From Bacillus tuaregi (GTDB lineage Bacteria; Bacillota; Bacilli; Bacillales; Cytobacillaceae), in the NCBI RefSeq assembly GCF_900104575.1, contig NZ_LT629731.1:3335102-3399101 (forward strand): a DNA stretch of 64,000 bases. The letters run 5' to 3'. Both the position numbers and the translations under genes were made by a program. Under the pieces are notes generated by a model. It saw nothing but the letters and a program-made list of their open reading frames with translations. It was not told the origin of the DNA and did no database searches. Below, in pieces: positions 8,845 through 17,987 of this stretch (position 1 is its first letter; the number at the start of each line of letters is the position of its first letter).

Positions 8845-9993
8845 ATGATTTATTTTGATTATGCAGCTACGACTCCGCTCGATGCTGATGCGGCCGATAT
8901 ATATGTTCAAGCAGCAACAGAATATTATGGCAACACAGGAAGCCTTCATGATATTGGCTGCACAGCGAAAGATATCCTCGAAAATTGTCGCCAGGAATTT
9001 GCCAGTATTCTTGGTGTTCCAAAGGACGGGATTTTCTTTACGAGTGGTGGTTCAGAAAGTAACTTTCTTGGTATTCAAGCTCTGCTTTCTGCTACTAAAA
9101 AAAAGGGAAAGCATATCATTTCAAGCATGGCCGAGCATTCATCGATTCGAAGCACTTTAGATCTCCTGGCTTCTCAAGGCTATGACATCACCCTTCTGCC
9201 ATTTAATCAAAAGGGCCAGATTGATATGGATAGATTAAAAAACGCAACGAGGGAAGACACCGTTTTAATCGCTATTCAGCATGGAAATTCTGAAATTGGT
9301 TCACTGCAGCCCATTGAAGAAATCGCTAATTGGTGTCAGGAGCAGAATCTATTATTTCATAGTGACTGTGTGCATACATTCGGGAAAATAGACTTAAAAA
9401 AATTAACCAAATGGGTCGACAGCTTTGCACTCTCATCCCATAAGTTTTACGGCCCGAAAGGAATTGGAGTCGGCTATGTTAATCCGAAGCTTGCCTGGAA
9501 GCCGCATTATCCGGGTGCCACACATGAAAAAGGCTTTAGACCCGGAACCGTTAATGTCCCTGCCATTGCCGCTATGACTGTTGCCGCCCAGAAAAGCATA
9601 GCAAAACAAGAAGAGCTGTTCACACAGATGAAGAAGCATCGCCAGCTTCTGTTATCTATTCTAGCTGAAGCAGGTGATAGAATAACACTGTACGAAAATA
9701 GTGAAGAACATCAGCTACCGCATACTCTCGGTCTCCGTTTAAATGGATTAGAGGGGCAATGGGTCATGCTTGAATGTAATCGACTCGGTTTTGCCATTTC
9801 AACCGGTAGCGCCTGCTCAACAGGTCTTACGTCTGCATCCAAAACCATGACAGCCATGAATATTCCTGAAAAAATCGGTAAGGAATTTATCCGTATTTCC
9901 TTTGGACAGCAGACCACCGAGCAGGATGTTAAGGGGCTCGCCGAGACGCTGCTTAACATCATTCATGAAAGTCAAAAGGGGGTAAGATTATGA
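8845..9993 (+). CDS. nifS: Cysteine desulfurase of the nad locus (NifS)
   Basis: This 382-aa PLP enzyme releases sulfur from cysteine. In B. subtilis the paralogue encoded next to nadB is needed for NAD synthesis, supplying sulfur for the NadA [4Fe-4S] cluster. The N-terminus YFDYAATTPL, the PLP lysine in SSHKFYGPKG, and the catalytic cysteine loop STGSACSTG are present. It is transcribed divergently from nadB and overlaps niaR by 4 bp (ATGA), so the two form an operon. The ATG follows a weak GGTGA site. Confidence 0.92.
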   Translation: MIYFDYAATTPLDADAADIYVQAATEYYGNTGSLHDIGCTAKDILENCRQEFASILGVPKDGIFFTSGGSESNFLGIQALLSATKKKGKHIISSMAEHSSIRSTLDLLASQGYDITLLPFNQKGQIDMDRLKNATREDTVLIAIQHGNSEIGSLQPIEEIANWCQEQNLLFHSDCVHTFGKIDLKKLTKWVDSFALSSHKFYGPKGIGVGYVNPKLAWKPHYPGATHEKGFRPGTVNVPAIAAMTVAAQKSIAKQEELFTQMKKHRQLLLSILAEAGDRITLYENSEEHQLPHTLGLRLNGLEGQWVMLECNRLGFAISTGSACSTGLTSASKTMTAMNIPEKIGKEFIRISFGQQTTEQDVKGLAETLLNIIHESQKGVRL

Positions 9994-10535
9994 AGGAACA
10001 GAAAAAGGTTTTCGGAGAGGAAAGGCGCACACTGCTCTTATCCCTTTTAAAAGATAGTGATGAACCCATGACAGGCAGTGAGCTAGCCGCTAAAACAAAT
10101 GTAAGCAGACAGGTGATAGTGGGAGATATTTCGCTCTTAAAGGCTAGAAAGGAACCGATTATGGCAACTAGTCAGGGGTATTTATACTTAAAAAGCAATT
10201 CACCTGCTACCATGTTTGAGCGGACCATTGCCTGTAATCATCCGCCTGAGCGGACTGAGGAAGAATTAAATATTTGTGTAGACCATGGAGTAACCGTAAG
10301 GGATGTCAAGATTGAACACCCGGTATATGGTGATTTAACGGCTTCTGTATTAGTGTCTAATCGGAAGGAAGTAACGCAATTCATCAAAAAAATTAAATCT
10401 ACCCAGTCTTCGTATTTACTCGAGCTGACGAATGGGATCCATCTTCATACCATTTGCGCTCCCTCTGAAAAAGCTTTAGATGATGCCATAGAGGCATTAA
10501 GGGATGCAAATTTTCTAATTGATTCAACGGTCTAA
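9990..10535 (+). CDS. niaR: NiaR (YrxA) transcriptional repressor of NAD biosynthesis
   Basis: The 181-aa protein has an N-terminal HTH (about residues 12-60, with ELAAKTNVSRQVIVGDI) and a C-terminal 3H domain containing the conserved histidines in DHGVTV, IEHPVYGD and THLHTICAP-like segments. NiaR senses nicotinic acid and represses nadBCA in Bacillus. Its start overlaps the nifS stop. A candidate operator is on the divergent nadB promoter. A terminator follows. Confidence 0.9.
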   Translation: MKEQKKVFGEERRTLLLSLLKDSDEPMTGSELAAKTNVSRQVIVGDISLLKARKEPIMATSQGYLYLKSNSPATMFERTIACNHPPERTEEELNICVDHGVTVRDVKIEHPVYGDLTASVLVSNRKEVTQFIKKIKSTQSSYLLELTNGIHLHTICAPSEKALDDAIEALRDANFLIDSTV

Positions 10536-10555
10536 AGGGTCCTATAACCGAAAAA

Positions 10556-10588
10556 AAGAGTCTGACAGGAAATCCTTGTCCGACTCTT
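10556..10588. terminator. Bidirectional terminator between niaR and pheA
   Basis: AAGAGTC... / ...GACTCTT with inner TGACA/TTGTC pairing, flanked by A and T runs on both sides. It serves the convergent niaR (+) and pheA (-). Confidence 0.8.
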
Positions 10589-10593
10589 TTATT

Positions 10594-11445
10594 TTACTTT
10601 TTTAATTGATAATATGGATAGCTGCCTAGAACCTTTACTTGACAGTTTAGTGCTTCCATTTCCGCAATTGCACCAGGAATTAAAACATCATCAAGCGCGG
10701 TATCTAAATCAACGATGAAAAAGTAATTACCTAAGCCCGTTTTAGTTGGTCTCGACTCAATTTTGATTAGGTTCAGCTTTCTCCAGGCAAATGCGGATAA
10801 GACCTGATGAAGCGCTCCAGAATGGTCTGCCGGCAGTGTAACCATTAACGTTGTCTTATAGCCAACATAGTTTGGTTTGATAGGCAGATTGATTGGCTGC
10901 TTTGACAAGAAGATAAAGCGCGTATGGTTAAAGTCAAAATCATGGATATCATATTTGGCAATCACGAGGCCATATTCCTTTGCCGCCAGTTCATTGGCAA
11001 TCGCTCCAATCGGCTCATCAGGATGCTCGGCTACATATTGCGCTGCACCAGCAGTGGAGGTATAGCCTTCTGCTCTCACACCCTTTAACTCATGGTGTAA
11101 AAACTTATGGCATTGGGCAATCGCATGTGTATGACTGTAAATCTTCTTTAGATTCTTCCAATTTTCTAGCTGGCTAGGATGCACCATTAAATGCTGACGA
11201 ATCGGCGCTGAAAGCTCTCCTCTAATCGGTAAATCTACTTCATGAATTAAATAATCAAGCGTAATATTCACAGAGCCTTCCAACGCATTTTCAAGTGGAA
11301 CGACTGCAATATCTATTTCGTCATTCACGACTGCTTCGATGCAGTCAGGAATAGTTGTAAAAGCAACGGACTCGTATTCTGGAAACATTTCGCGTACGGC
11401 CAAATCTGTAAATGTAGCTCTAGGACCTAGATAACCTGTTTTCAC
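10594..11445 (-). CDS. pheA: Prephenate dehydratase
   Basis: PheA converts prephenate to phenylpyruvate, the committed step to phenylalanine. The 283-aa protein has the dehydratase domain (GYLGPRATFTD at the start, VPLENALEGSV, and the catalytic Thr-Arg-Phe in FNHTRFIFL). A C-terminal ACT domain follows (from about residue 195) with GALHQVL and ESRPTK, the phenylalanine-binding signatures for feedback inhibition. It lies downstream of pheB but is separated from it by a hairpin and its own possible promoter. Confidence 0.95.
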   Translation of the reverse strand: MKTGYLGPRATFTDLAVREMFPEYESVAFTTIPDCIEAVVNDEIDIAVVPLENALEGSVNITLDYLIHEVDLPIRGELSAPIRQHLMVHPSQLENWKNLKKIYSHTHAIAQCHKFLHHELKGVRAEGYTSTAGAAQYVAEHPDEPIGAIANELAAKEYGLVIAKYDIHDFDFNHTRFIFLSKQPINLPIKPNYVGYKTTLMVTLPADHSGALHQVLSAFAWRKLNLIKIESRPTKTGLGNYFFIVDLDTALDDVLIPGAIAEMEALNCQVKVLGSYPYYQLKK

Positions 11446-11559
11446 TGCACTATTCTCCCTATTTTGTATTTTACAAATACTTTACCATTTAAAAAAATGA
11501 TTGTACAACATTTTTCAACTATAATAAATAATTATTTTCTATGATAAAAATATAAAAAA

Positions 11560-11602
11560 GGCGCTGTTCCAAGTGCATTACTATGCACCTGAACCAAGCA
11601 CC
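11560..11602 (-). terminator. Terminator overlapping the pheB stop
   Basis: An interrupted stem (GGTGCT/AGCGCC, GTTC/GAAC, GTGCAT/ATGCAC) closes over AGTA and is followed by TTTTTT on the minus transcript. The 5' arm lies within the last codons of pheB. Confidence 0.65.
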
Positions 11603-12036
11603 TCTACTTTTTCTACGAACTCCAGACGTCTCAGCTTTGTTAGAAGCTCTTCTATATCTATTTCCATTTGCGCTGTATTTATCGATAGAGTCACGTTAGC
11701 CCTACCTTGAAGAGGAATAGTTTGGTGTATCGTCAGCACGTTGCAGCCCGTTGAAGCCACCGTTGTTAAAAGATGGGATAGGGTCCCTGAACGATCCTCT
11801 AAATAGAAAAATAACGTGATTAAGTGCTCCTTTACAATCGTATGAAATGGAAATACCGTGTCGCGGTATTTATAAAAGGCACTTCTGCTGAGGTCTACAC
11901 GCTGAACCGCATCCCAGACCGATTCTGCTTTTCCCCGTTCAATCATTTCCTTTGCCTCGAGCGTTTTTTTCATGGCTTCAGGCAGCACATCTTCCCGTAC
12001 TAAATAAAACTTTCGATCAGTTTTATTCTGTCTCAT
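11581..12036 (-). CDS. pheB: PheB, ACT domain protein
   Basis: The 151-aa protein has a short N-terminal helical region ([18 protein letters not shown]) and a C-terminal ACT domain (about residues 70-148, [23 protein letters not shown]). It is encoded with pheA and obg, as in B. subtilis. It lacks an enzyme domain; the old label of chorismate mutase is not supported by the sequence, and an amino-acid-sensing regulatory role is inferred. GGGGGTAGAGG precedes the start. Confidence 0.88.
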   Translation of the reverse strand: MRQNKTDRKFYLVREDVLPEAMKKTLEAKEMIERGKAESVWDAVQRVDLSRSAFYKYRDTVFPFHTIVKEHLITLFFYLEDRSGTLSHLLTTVASTGCNVLTIHQTIPLQGRANVTLSINTAQMEIDIEELLTKLRRLEFVEKVEVLGSGA

Positions 12037-12059
12037 TCCTCTACCCCCAAAAACAAATC

Positions 12060-12091
12060 CGCAAGCAGCTATGTCCTTCTCAAGGCTTGCG
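12060..12091 (-). terminator. Possible weak terminator after obgE
   Basis: CGCAAGC / GCTTGCG forms a 7-bp stem with an 18-nt loop between obgE and pheB, followed by GATTTGTTTTT on the minus strand. The large loop makes it a weak candidate. Confidence 0.35.
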
Positions 12092-12145
12092 TCTATACGA
12101 TGTTTTCCTTACAACGCTAGTTTCACAGGTATTTTTTTCTAAAGC

Positions 12146-13435
12146 CTACTCGATAAACTCAAACTCAAATTCTAACAGCCTAACGGTATCTCCGTCCTTA
12201 GCACCTTTCTCACGAAGCGCTTCATCAACACCCATACCACGAAGCTGACGAGCAAACCGTTTTACAGACTCATCTCTTGAGAAGTCAGTCATCTTAAATA
12301 ATTTTTCCACAGCATCCCCTGACAGCACAAAGCTACCATCCGGATCCCTTGTAATTTCAAATTCCTTCTGCTCTCCTTCATGCTTATAGAGAACATGATG
12401 TACACTCGTATCCTCAGTTTCAGCCTGAAGTGGAAATTCTGGTGTATCCTCGAGCTTATCCGCAATCGCGTATAACAAATCTCTAAGACCCTTTCTAGTT
12501 ATCGCTGAAATTGGAAAAATTGGATAATCCTCCTGAAGCTTCTCTTTAAACTTCGCTAACTGCTCTTCCGCTTCCGGCATATCCATTTTGTTCGCAACGA
12601 TAATCTGTGGTCTTTCCATTAAACGTAGATTATATTGCTCTAATTCTTTATTAATCGTCAGATAATCCTCATAAGGATCGCGACCTTCCGTTGCTGCCAT
12701 ATCAATCACATGAACGATTACTCTTGTTCGCTCAATATGACGTAAAAATTGATGGCCTAACCCAACCCCTGAATGGGCTCCTTCAATAAGACCAGGCAAA
12801 TCTGCCATAACAAAGCTACGGTTATCCTCAGTTTCAACCATTCCTAAATTGGGAACAAGGGTTGTAAAGTGATAATCAGCTATTTTCGGCTTAGCTGATG
12901 ATACAACAGACAATAAAGTTGATTTACCAACACTCGGGAAACCAACAAGTCCAACATCTGCCAACAGCTTTAATTCAAGAACAATATCTCTTTCCTGTCC
13001 CGGTTCACCATGCTCTGAAAGCTCAGGAGCTGGGTTTGCAGGTGTAGCAAAGCGCGAATTTCCTCTGCCGCCTCGACCACCTTTGGCAATCACCGCACGC
13101 TGACCATGCTCGGTTAAATCGGCAATCACAGCACCTGTGTCAGCATCCGTTACCACTGTACCAGGCGGGACCTTTACGATCATATCCTTCGCACCACGGC
13201 CATGTTGATTTTTAGACATGCCATGCTCTCCACGCTGTGCCTTGAAATGACGCTGATAGCGAAAATCCATTAAGGTTCGAAGACCTTCCTCAACTTCAAA
13301 TACAACGTCTGCGCCCTTTCCGCCATCCCCGCCTGCAGGACCGCCCTTTGGCACATATTTTTCACGACGGAATGCGACCATACCGTTACCGCCGTCTCCG
13401 CCCTTCACATACACTTTGACTCGATCGACAAACAT
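12146..13435 (-). CDS. obgE: Obg family GTPase (ObgE/CgtA)
   Basis: Essential GTPase that associates with the 50S ribosome and, in Bacillus, is needed for sporulation initiation and the general stress response. The 429-aa protein has the glycine-rich N-terminal Obg fold (about residues 1-157, [15 protein letters not shown]), the G domain with G1 [10 protein letters not shown]3 DLPG and G4 NKMD, and a C-terminal OCT domain. The length matches the family. It sits directly after spo0B, as in B. subtilis, and the two are probably co-transcribed. Confidence 0.96.
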   Translation of the reverse strand: MFVDRVKVYVKGGDGGNGMVAFRREKYVPKGGPAGGDGGKGADVVFEVEEGLRTLMDFRYQRHFKAQRGEHGMSKNQHGRGAKDMIVKVPPGTVVTDADTGAVIADLTEHGQRAVIAKGGRGGRGNSRFATPANPAPELSEHGEPGQERDIVLELKLLADVGLVGFPSVGKSTLLSVVSSAKPKIADYHFTTLVPNLGMVETEDNRSFVMADLPGLIEGAHSGVGLGHQFLRHIERTRVIVHVIDMAATEGRDPYEDYLTINKELEQYNLRLMERPQIIVANKMDMPEAEEQLAKFKEKLQEDYPIFPISAITRKGLRDLLYAIADKLEDTPEFPLQAETEDTSVHHVLYKHEGEQKEFEITRDPDGSFVLSGDAVEKLFKMTDFSRDESVKRFARQLRGMGVDEALREKGAKDGDTVRLLEFEFEFIE

Positions 13436-13472
13436 AATTCATTTCCTCCAAACAATATTTTGGAACATGTGC

Positions 13473-14012
13473 TCACTTATAGGGAATCATCAACTCAAGT
13501 GTAAATTCCCGTTCATTCATCTCAAACTGTTTAACATCCATTCCAAAAGAAGTATTATGTAAAAATGGCTCTAGTGATTCTTTATTCTCTATTATTCCAC
13601 AAAAATCAAAAAAGAAACGAAGCCCCTTCTGCTGTTGTTCAATTGTTAGGATTAAATGATTATCATAATAGCTTTTTATACTTTCATTCAGGAGCGTAAA
13701 GAACGTCCTAATCCAGGCAGTCAGCTCATCATCATCAAGCTTTCCTAGCTTATGATCATCAATGACTTCAAATTCTAGCTTAAAGGATTGCGTTTCCCAA
13801 TTATGTAAAAGTAGCAATGCTGTAAAATTAGGCAGGTTCAAATTCGATAGCTTGGTTTCATGCTGTGCCTCAATGACAATTTCCCCAATGATTTCTTTGA
13901 CGCGGTCTATTTTATTTAAATCAAGATTTCCCTTAATTAATTGCAGCTTATTTAACCAGTCATGCCGCACATGACGAAGCACATCTACCGTGTTCCATTC
14001 TTTTTTCATCAT
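13473..14012 (-). CDS. spo0B: Spo0B sporulation phosphotransferase
   Basis: Spo0B relays phosphate from Spo0F to Spo0A in the sporulation phosphorelay. The 179-aa protein begins with the helical hairpin carrying RHDWLNKLQLIKGNL; His17 in this motif corresponds to the phosphorylated His30 of B. subtilis. The C-terminal part is a degenerate kinase-like ATP-binding fold, as usual. The gene lies between rpmA and obgE, the conserved position, 37 bp before obgE. Confidence 0.9.
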   Translation of the reverse strand: MMKKEWNTVDVLRHVRHDWLNKLQLIKGNLDLNKIDRVKEIIGEIVIEAQHETKLSNLNLPNFTALLLLHNWETQSFKLEFEVIDDHKLGKLDDDELTAWIRTFFTLLNESIKSYYDNHLILTIEQQQKGLRFFFDFCGIIENKESLEPFLHNTSFGMDVKQFEMNEREFTLELMIPYK

Positions 14013-14152
14013 CTATAATACCCCTACACATTTATTTAGTGTCAGAAGACTGCTTTTTGCTAGTATATCAAAAAAGTGAGGTAGAGTAAGCAATAAAAAG
14101 GAAAAAAGAAGAAACTTAGGTCCGTTTATAGTATTTTCCCCGCAACATAAAG

Positions 14153-14181
14153 AAAACTCTAACCATAACAGTTAGAGTTTT
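14153..14181 (-). terminator. Terminator after rpmA
   Basis: A perfect 11-bp inverted repeat AAAACTCTAAC / GTTAGAGTTTT with a 7-nt loop lies eight bases past the rpmA stop. Confidence 0.9.
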
Positions 14182-14189
14182 CCAATACT

Positions 14190-14483
14190 TTATGCTTCTT
14201 GTGCTGCAGGGTATACGCTCACTTGTTTACGATCACGACCTACACGCTCAAATTTAACAACACCGTCAACTTTTGCGAATAGAGTATCGTCACCGCCGCG
14301 GCCAACGTTTACTCCTGGATAGATTTTAGTTCCGCGCTGACGGTAAAGAATGCTTCCGCCAGTTACGAATTGACCATCCGCACGCTTAGCGCCTAGACGC
14401 TTCGAGATTGAGTCACGACCGTTCTTAGTTGAACCTACTCCTTTTTTAGAAGCGAAAAACTGAAGATCTAATTTCAATAACAT
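14190..14483 (-). CDS. rpmA: 50S ribosomal protein L27 with cleavable N-terminal extension
   Basis: The 97-aa L27 carries the Firmicutes extension [10 protein letters not shown] followed by ASKKG. Prp protease, encoded just upstream, removes the extension after FF in Staphylococcus and relatives, exposing the N-terminus that reaches the peptidyl transferase centre. The remaining sequence ([28 protein letters not shown]) is standard L27. It is third in the rplU-prp-rpmA operon, closed by a terminator. Confidence 0.97.
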   Translation of the reverse strand: MLLKLDLQFFASKKGVGSTKNGRDSISKRLGAKRADGQFVTGGSILYRQRGTKIYPGVNVGRGGDDTLFAKVDGVVKFERVGRDRKQVSVYPAAQEA

Positions 14484-14496
14484 GGTATTCCACCTC

Positions 14497-14829
14497 CTAC
14501 TTTTTGAAGGTTATTTTTATGTGTTCTCCGTATTGTTCTTCAATCGTTTGTAAGGAAATCACCATCGTTTCGAGGATCAGCTGAATTTTCTCCTGAACTG
14601 AATCTGGAATATTTTCCGGGACCGTACAGCATAAAAATCCATCTTCACCTTGCTCGATATGAGGGATAACTCCCGTTAACTCATGAACAGCATTAATCGC
14701 TCCAAAGGAGACTGCAGAGGCTCCTGCACAGACAATATCTTGACCATGCTGGGCAAATAATGCATGTCCCGTCATAGTAAACGATTGAATCAACTCGGTT
14801 TCGTTACGATTAATCGTAATATTAATCAT
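14497..14829 (-). CDS. prp: Prp ribosomal-processing cysteine protease (YsxB)
   Basis: The 110-aa protein is the L27-processing protease of Firmicutes. The catalytic pair His22 (in TGHALFA) and Cys34 (in DIVCAGAS) occur at exactly the positions known for Staphylococcus Prp. It is encoded between rplU and rpmA, 12-13 bp from each, next to its substrate L27. Confidence 0.94.
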   Translation of the reverse strand: MINITINRNETELIQSFTMTGHALFAQHGQDIVCAGASAVSFGAINAVHELTGVIPHIEQGEDGFLCCTVPENIPDSVQEKIQLILETMVISLQTIEEQYGEHIKITFKK

Positions 14830-14840
14830 CGGTTAGAACC

Positions 14841-15149
14841 TTACGCGTTGATTTTTTCAACAACAACTTTTGTGTATGGCTGACGATGACCTTGCTTCTT
14901 GCGGTAGTTTTTCTTTGCTTTATATTTGAAAACAATGATCTTCTTTGCGCGACCTTGCTTTTCAACTTTAGCTGTAACAGTAGCTCCCTCAACAACTGGG
15001 CTTCCTACCTTTACGTTTTCACCACCAACGAAAAGAACCTTATCAAATGTAACTGTTTCGCCTGCTTCTGCGTTTAGCTTTTCAATGTAGATAGCTTGAC
15101 CTTCTTCTACTTTGATTTGCTTACCGCCTGTTTCGATAATTGCGTACAT
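14841..15149 (-). CDS. rplU: 50S ribosomal protein L21
   Basis: The 102-aa product [17 protein letters not shown]... with the C-terminal [14 protein letters not shown] motif is L21. It is the first gene of rplU-prp-rpmA and is preceded by a structured leader and a sigma-A-type promoter. AAGGAGGTGC lies just before the ATG. Confidence 0.97.
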   Translation of the reverse strand: MYAIIETGGKQIKVEEGQAIYIEKLNAEAGETVTFDKVLFVGGENVKVGSPVVEGATVTAKVEKQGRAKKIIVFKYKAKKNYRKKQGHRQPYTKVVVEKINA

Positions 15150-15265
15150 AACTGCACCTCCTTATAAACTCAGACTCGCCATTCACAGGTGATTTGCTAA
15201 AATAACAAACTCTTAATACCTGTTCCGAGCGGTTGTAGCACGGGTGCTACAAACATAACATGAAA
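15150..15265 (-). promoter_or_regulatory. L21 leader (autoregulatory mRNA structure)
   Basis: The 5' UTR of rplU between its promoter and start codon holds a stem TTGTAGCAC / GTGCTACAA (15233-15252) and further complementary segments (CAGGTatt... / ...ACCTG). Position and layout fit the Rfam L21 leader of Bacillales, thought to bind L21. I could not run a covariance model. Confidence 0.68.
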
Positions 15266-15295
15266 ATAGTATCATATAGGGAAAGATAATGTCAA
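15266..15295 (-). promoter_or_regulatory. rplU promoter
   Basis: Minus strand TTGACA (15295-15290), 18-bp spacer, then TGA-TACTAT (extended -10, 15271-15266). Confidence 0.65.
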
Positions 15296-15407
15296 TATAG
15301 ATTTAGCGAATAGCGTGTATCTGACGAGTTATTTTCAGTGGTACATTATGGCAGTAAAAAATTCATCAATCCTTTTAACCTCTTCAAGCAGAGCTCCGTC
15401 TCTTTCA

Positions 15408-16850
15408 TTAACGTATTTTCGCAATGTGATAGAAAGGTCGATGAGCTGTCTGGACATCAAACTGTAATGAGAATTTCAATATGTCCTCCAGCCTGTTTTG
15501 ATGAACATGCTGTTCCCCACAAAACACCTTTTTCACATCTTCCGTTAATTCAATCCTCACTTCTTCTAAATCCTGAAAGCGGTATTCATAAAGCTCTCTT
15601 TCTAGTCGAAAGGCAATCGTTTCCGCACTAGGAATTTTTCCCGTGCCGTCACATTGGGGGCATCTTTCCATCAGGCTCTCCGATAGAGAAACCTTCGTTT
15701 TCTTTCTCGTCAATTGTAATATACCAAGCTGAGTAAAGCCGAATAGCTCTGTCCGCCGGCCATCCTTTTGACATTCCCGCTTCATCCTATCTATAACCTG
15801 TCTCCGTTCCTGCTCCGTTTTCATATCGATGAAATCAATCAGGATCATCCCGCCAATATCCCGAAGGCGAATCTGCCTCGCAGCTTCCTCCGCTGCCAGC
15901 AAATTGGTTTTTAGGACCGTATCTGCTAAATCATGCCTGCCTGAAAACTTACCGGTATTCACATCAATAATCGTTAAGGCTTCTACCTCATCAAACACTA
16001 GATAGGCTCCGTTATCAAGCCAGACAATCCGCTTTAATAATTTCTCAATTTCTCCTTCTAAATGATAAAAAGAGAAGATATTTTCCTTCTCAGTATGTAA
16101 GGAGACCGGGAGCTGTGGATACTGTTTTTTCAGCTGTGAAGCAATATGACGGTCATCGGCAATTACCTCGACTTCCTCGGCAATCGGTTGGAGCTCATTT
16201 ATCATTTCTTGCAGGAAATGATCCTGCTCCAGTAATAATCCCGGCTTTTTCATTGCTTTTGCCTGGACTTCAAGCTCATGGAAGGTCTCCCTAAGCTCAG
16301 CAAGCTCTGTTCGGATGTCCGCTTCAGCAGCAGTCAGGCTTGCGGTACGAAAAATAATCCCTTCATCCTCTTCCTTCAGTTCATAGCCGAATTCCCGGAT
16401 TTTTTCTCTGTCTTCCGTCTGCTCTACTTTTTTCGAAACAGCTATATATTTTCCCTTCGGCATATAAATAATCGCGGAGCCGGACAGCTCAATGACGGCA
16501 TTTAACCTTGGACCCTTTGTACCGGTAGCATCCTTGTCCACCTGTACCATCAGCCTTTCCCCCTGATGTACGAACGACGAAATACTCTTCTTCTCCTTTA
16601 CACTCTTTTCTTCACCTGACAGCACGAAGGAAGGTAATTTATTGCGGTAGATAAAGCCATTTTTCCCTTCTCCGATCTCAACAAAGGCTGCATTCATGCC
16701 GGGGAGGACCTTCGTTACTGTCCCGATATAGATGTTTCCAACAAGGGAGTTGTGCTCTGGCTGTTTAATGAATAGCTTTTCAACTTTTTTATGTTCTAAG
16801 AGTGCAAAGCGTTTTTCACTCGTTAAATAATTAACCACTAATTTCTTCAA
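15408..16850 (-). CDS. rng: Ribonuclease E/G family protein (RNase G)
   Basis: The 480-aa protein has an S1-like RNA-binding domain (about residues 35-125, with GNIYIGTVTKVLPGMNAAFVEIG), an AU-1/RNase E domain, the catalytic aspartates in IIDVNTGK and LIDFIDMK, and the zinc-link motif CPQCDGTGK. Such enzymes cut single-stranded AU-rich RNA and process rRNA. B. subtilis lacks RNase E/G, but many other Bacillaceae carry this gene next to rplU. Only the catalytic half is present, without an RNase E scaffold tail. Confidence 0.9.
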   Translation of the reverse strand: MKKLVVNYLTSEKRFALLEHKKVEKLFIKQPEHNSLVGNIYIGTVTKVLPGMNAAFVEIGEGKNGFIYRNKLPSFVLSGEEKSVKEKKSISSFVHQGERLMVQVDKDATGTKGPRLNAVIELSGSAIIYMPKGKYIAVSKKVEQTEDREKIREFGYELKEEDEGIIFRTASLTAAEADIRTELAELRETFHELEVQAKAMKKPGLLLEQDHFLQEMINELQPIAEEVEVIADDRHIASQLKKQYPQLPVSLHTEKENIFSFYHLEGEIEKLLKRIVWLDNGAYLVFDEVEALTIIDVNTGKFSGRHDLADTVLKTNLLAAEEAARQIRLRDIGGMILIDFIDMKTEQERRQVIDRMKRECQKDGRRTELFGFTQLGILQLTRKKTKVSLSESLMERCPQCDGTGKIPSAETIAFRLERELYEYRFQDLEEVRIELTEDVKKVFCGEQHVHQNRLEDILKFSLQFDVQTAHRPFYHIAKIR

Positions 16851-16873
16851 ATTCCGTTCCTCACTTTTTCAAC

Positions 16874-17066
16874 ATCAAATTCGCCCCGCCGAATTTGCGT
16901 CCGGATTTTTATCGAGCTCGCTCGATAAATTACCCCTAAAAAATCCGTGACATCCGCCGGAGGCTAAACTTCATTCAGCCGGAGTTTGAACCCCCACTGA
17001 ATCGAAGGACCATTTGCATTCATCCCCCACTTGTAGAATCGGAGGACTTCTGCTGAATGAAGTTAA
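16874..17066 (+). repeat. Dispersed structured intergenic repeat, copy 2
   Basis: About 193 bp, closely matching copy 3 at 60674-60866 in the same orientation, and copy 1 at 4737-4914 more loosely. It contains TATCGAG/CTCGATA, the GTCCGGATTTTT / AAAAAATCCGtGAC arms, the CATCCGCCGGAGGC block, GGAGTTTGAACCCCC, and an outer inverted repeat ending GCTGAATGAAGTTAA. It fills most of the rng-spoIVFB intergenic gap, and its distal end abuts the spoIVFB terminator. Confidence 0.88.
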
Positions 17067-17094
17067 AAAAGAGTGAATATCAGGATATTCACTC
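17065..17094 (-). terminator. Terminator after spoIVFB
   Basis: Perfect 11-bp inverted repeat GAGTGAATATC / GATATTCACTC followed on the minus strand by TTTTTT; the U-tract is the A-run at the edge of the dispersed repeat. Confidence 0.85.
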
Positions 17095-17120
17095 TCGTCT
17101 CACTTTATTATTATGGGGAT

Positions 17121-17987
17121 TTAATAGGGATAAAGCAACTCTCCAATTTTTGCGTGAAGCATTTTCTCTGTAAAATAGGCATGCAGCAATTCATTCTCAT
17201 CTAATTGCTCTGTTTCTGCATCCTTTTTTTCAATCACAATGAGATGCTTACAGCCGCGCTGAAATTGCTCCAGCACACGAATAACAGATTCATCCTCATG
17301 AACATAAATATGCTTCAATGATTTAAACTCCATTTTATTGCCATAATAGCGTTCAAGTAGAAAGCGGACAAAGACATACCGTCGCTGTTTCCATTCATAA
17401 AAAAGCGAGAAGCTTAAAAAGCCCATGACAATCCATAAATTCAAGTTAAACGGCTGAACAAACAGAATAAGCAGAAAGAAGAGCAGTAAGCTAACCATGG
17501 AAATGATGACCGTTTGATGATGTGCAATCGGAAAGGATGCCTTTTGAGATCGCCATAGATAGACGAGCTTACCGCCATCAAGAGGCCAAATCGGCAATAA
17601 ATTAAACAATAGTACCATCATGTTAAAGTCTACAAAGGTCTGATAATAATGCTCAGGCAGCCATGAGAATTGATAGAGGATAAACGCCAAGCCTATCATC
17701 CATAAATGCTGCAGGGGACCTGCCAGGGTAACGAGCGCTTCCTCCTTTAACGGTCTGTTGCCGTGTTCATCGACCTCCGCCACCCCACCAAAGGGTAAAA
17801 GTGATATTCTTTTAATTCGCCAGGAGAAAAAAGCTGCCGCTAAGGCGTGCCCCAGCTCATGCATCATCACGATAAACAAAAAAAGGGACAGTTCAATAAA
17901 ATGAGCCGTCATAATCGATAATGCCATCACAATCCATAGCAAGGGATGAATGTGAACAAATCTTAATATCGTAAGCATCTTAATCAA
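17121..17987 (-). CDS. spoIVFB: SpoIVFB intramembrane metalloprotease
   Basis: Site-2-type protease that cleaves pro-sigma-K in the mother cell outer forespore membrane. The 288-aa protein has His43-Glu44-x-x-His47 (MHELGH) and Asp137 (LPIWPLDGG), the exact B. subtilis catalytic positions, in a six-helix membrane domain. A C-terminal CBS-like domain follows (from about residue 215, HIYVHEDESVIRVLEQF) that senses ATP and binds substrate. It overlaps spoIVFA by 8 bp; both form one operon closed by a terminator. Confidence 0.94.
   Translation of the reverse strand: MIKMLTILRFVHIHPLLWIVMALSIMTAHFIELSLFLFIVMMHELGHALAAAFFSWRIKRISLLPFGGVAEVDEHGNRPLKEEALVTLAGPLQHLWMIGLAFILYQFSWLPEHYYQTFVDFNMMVLLFNLLPIWPLDGGKLVYLWRSQKASFPIAHHQTVIISMVSLLLFFLLILFVQPFNLNLWIVMGFLSFSLFYEWKQRRYVFVRFLLERYYGNKMEFKSLKHIYVHEDESVIRVLEQFQRGCKHLIVIEKKDAETEQLDENELLHAYFTEKMLHAKIGELLYPY

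Noticed and set aside
10980-11177. Short plus-strand frames opposite pheA
   Set aside because: They are shadows of the pheA coding sequence without start signals or known motifs.
15338-15631. A 97-codon plus-strand frame downstream of the rplU promoter
   Set aside because: Most of it is antisense to the rng 3' end, and the short unshared part has no ribosome-binding site.
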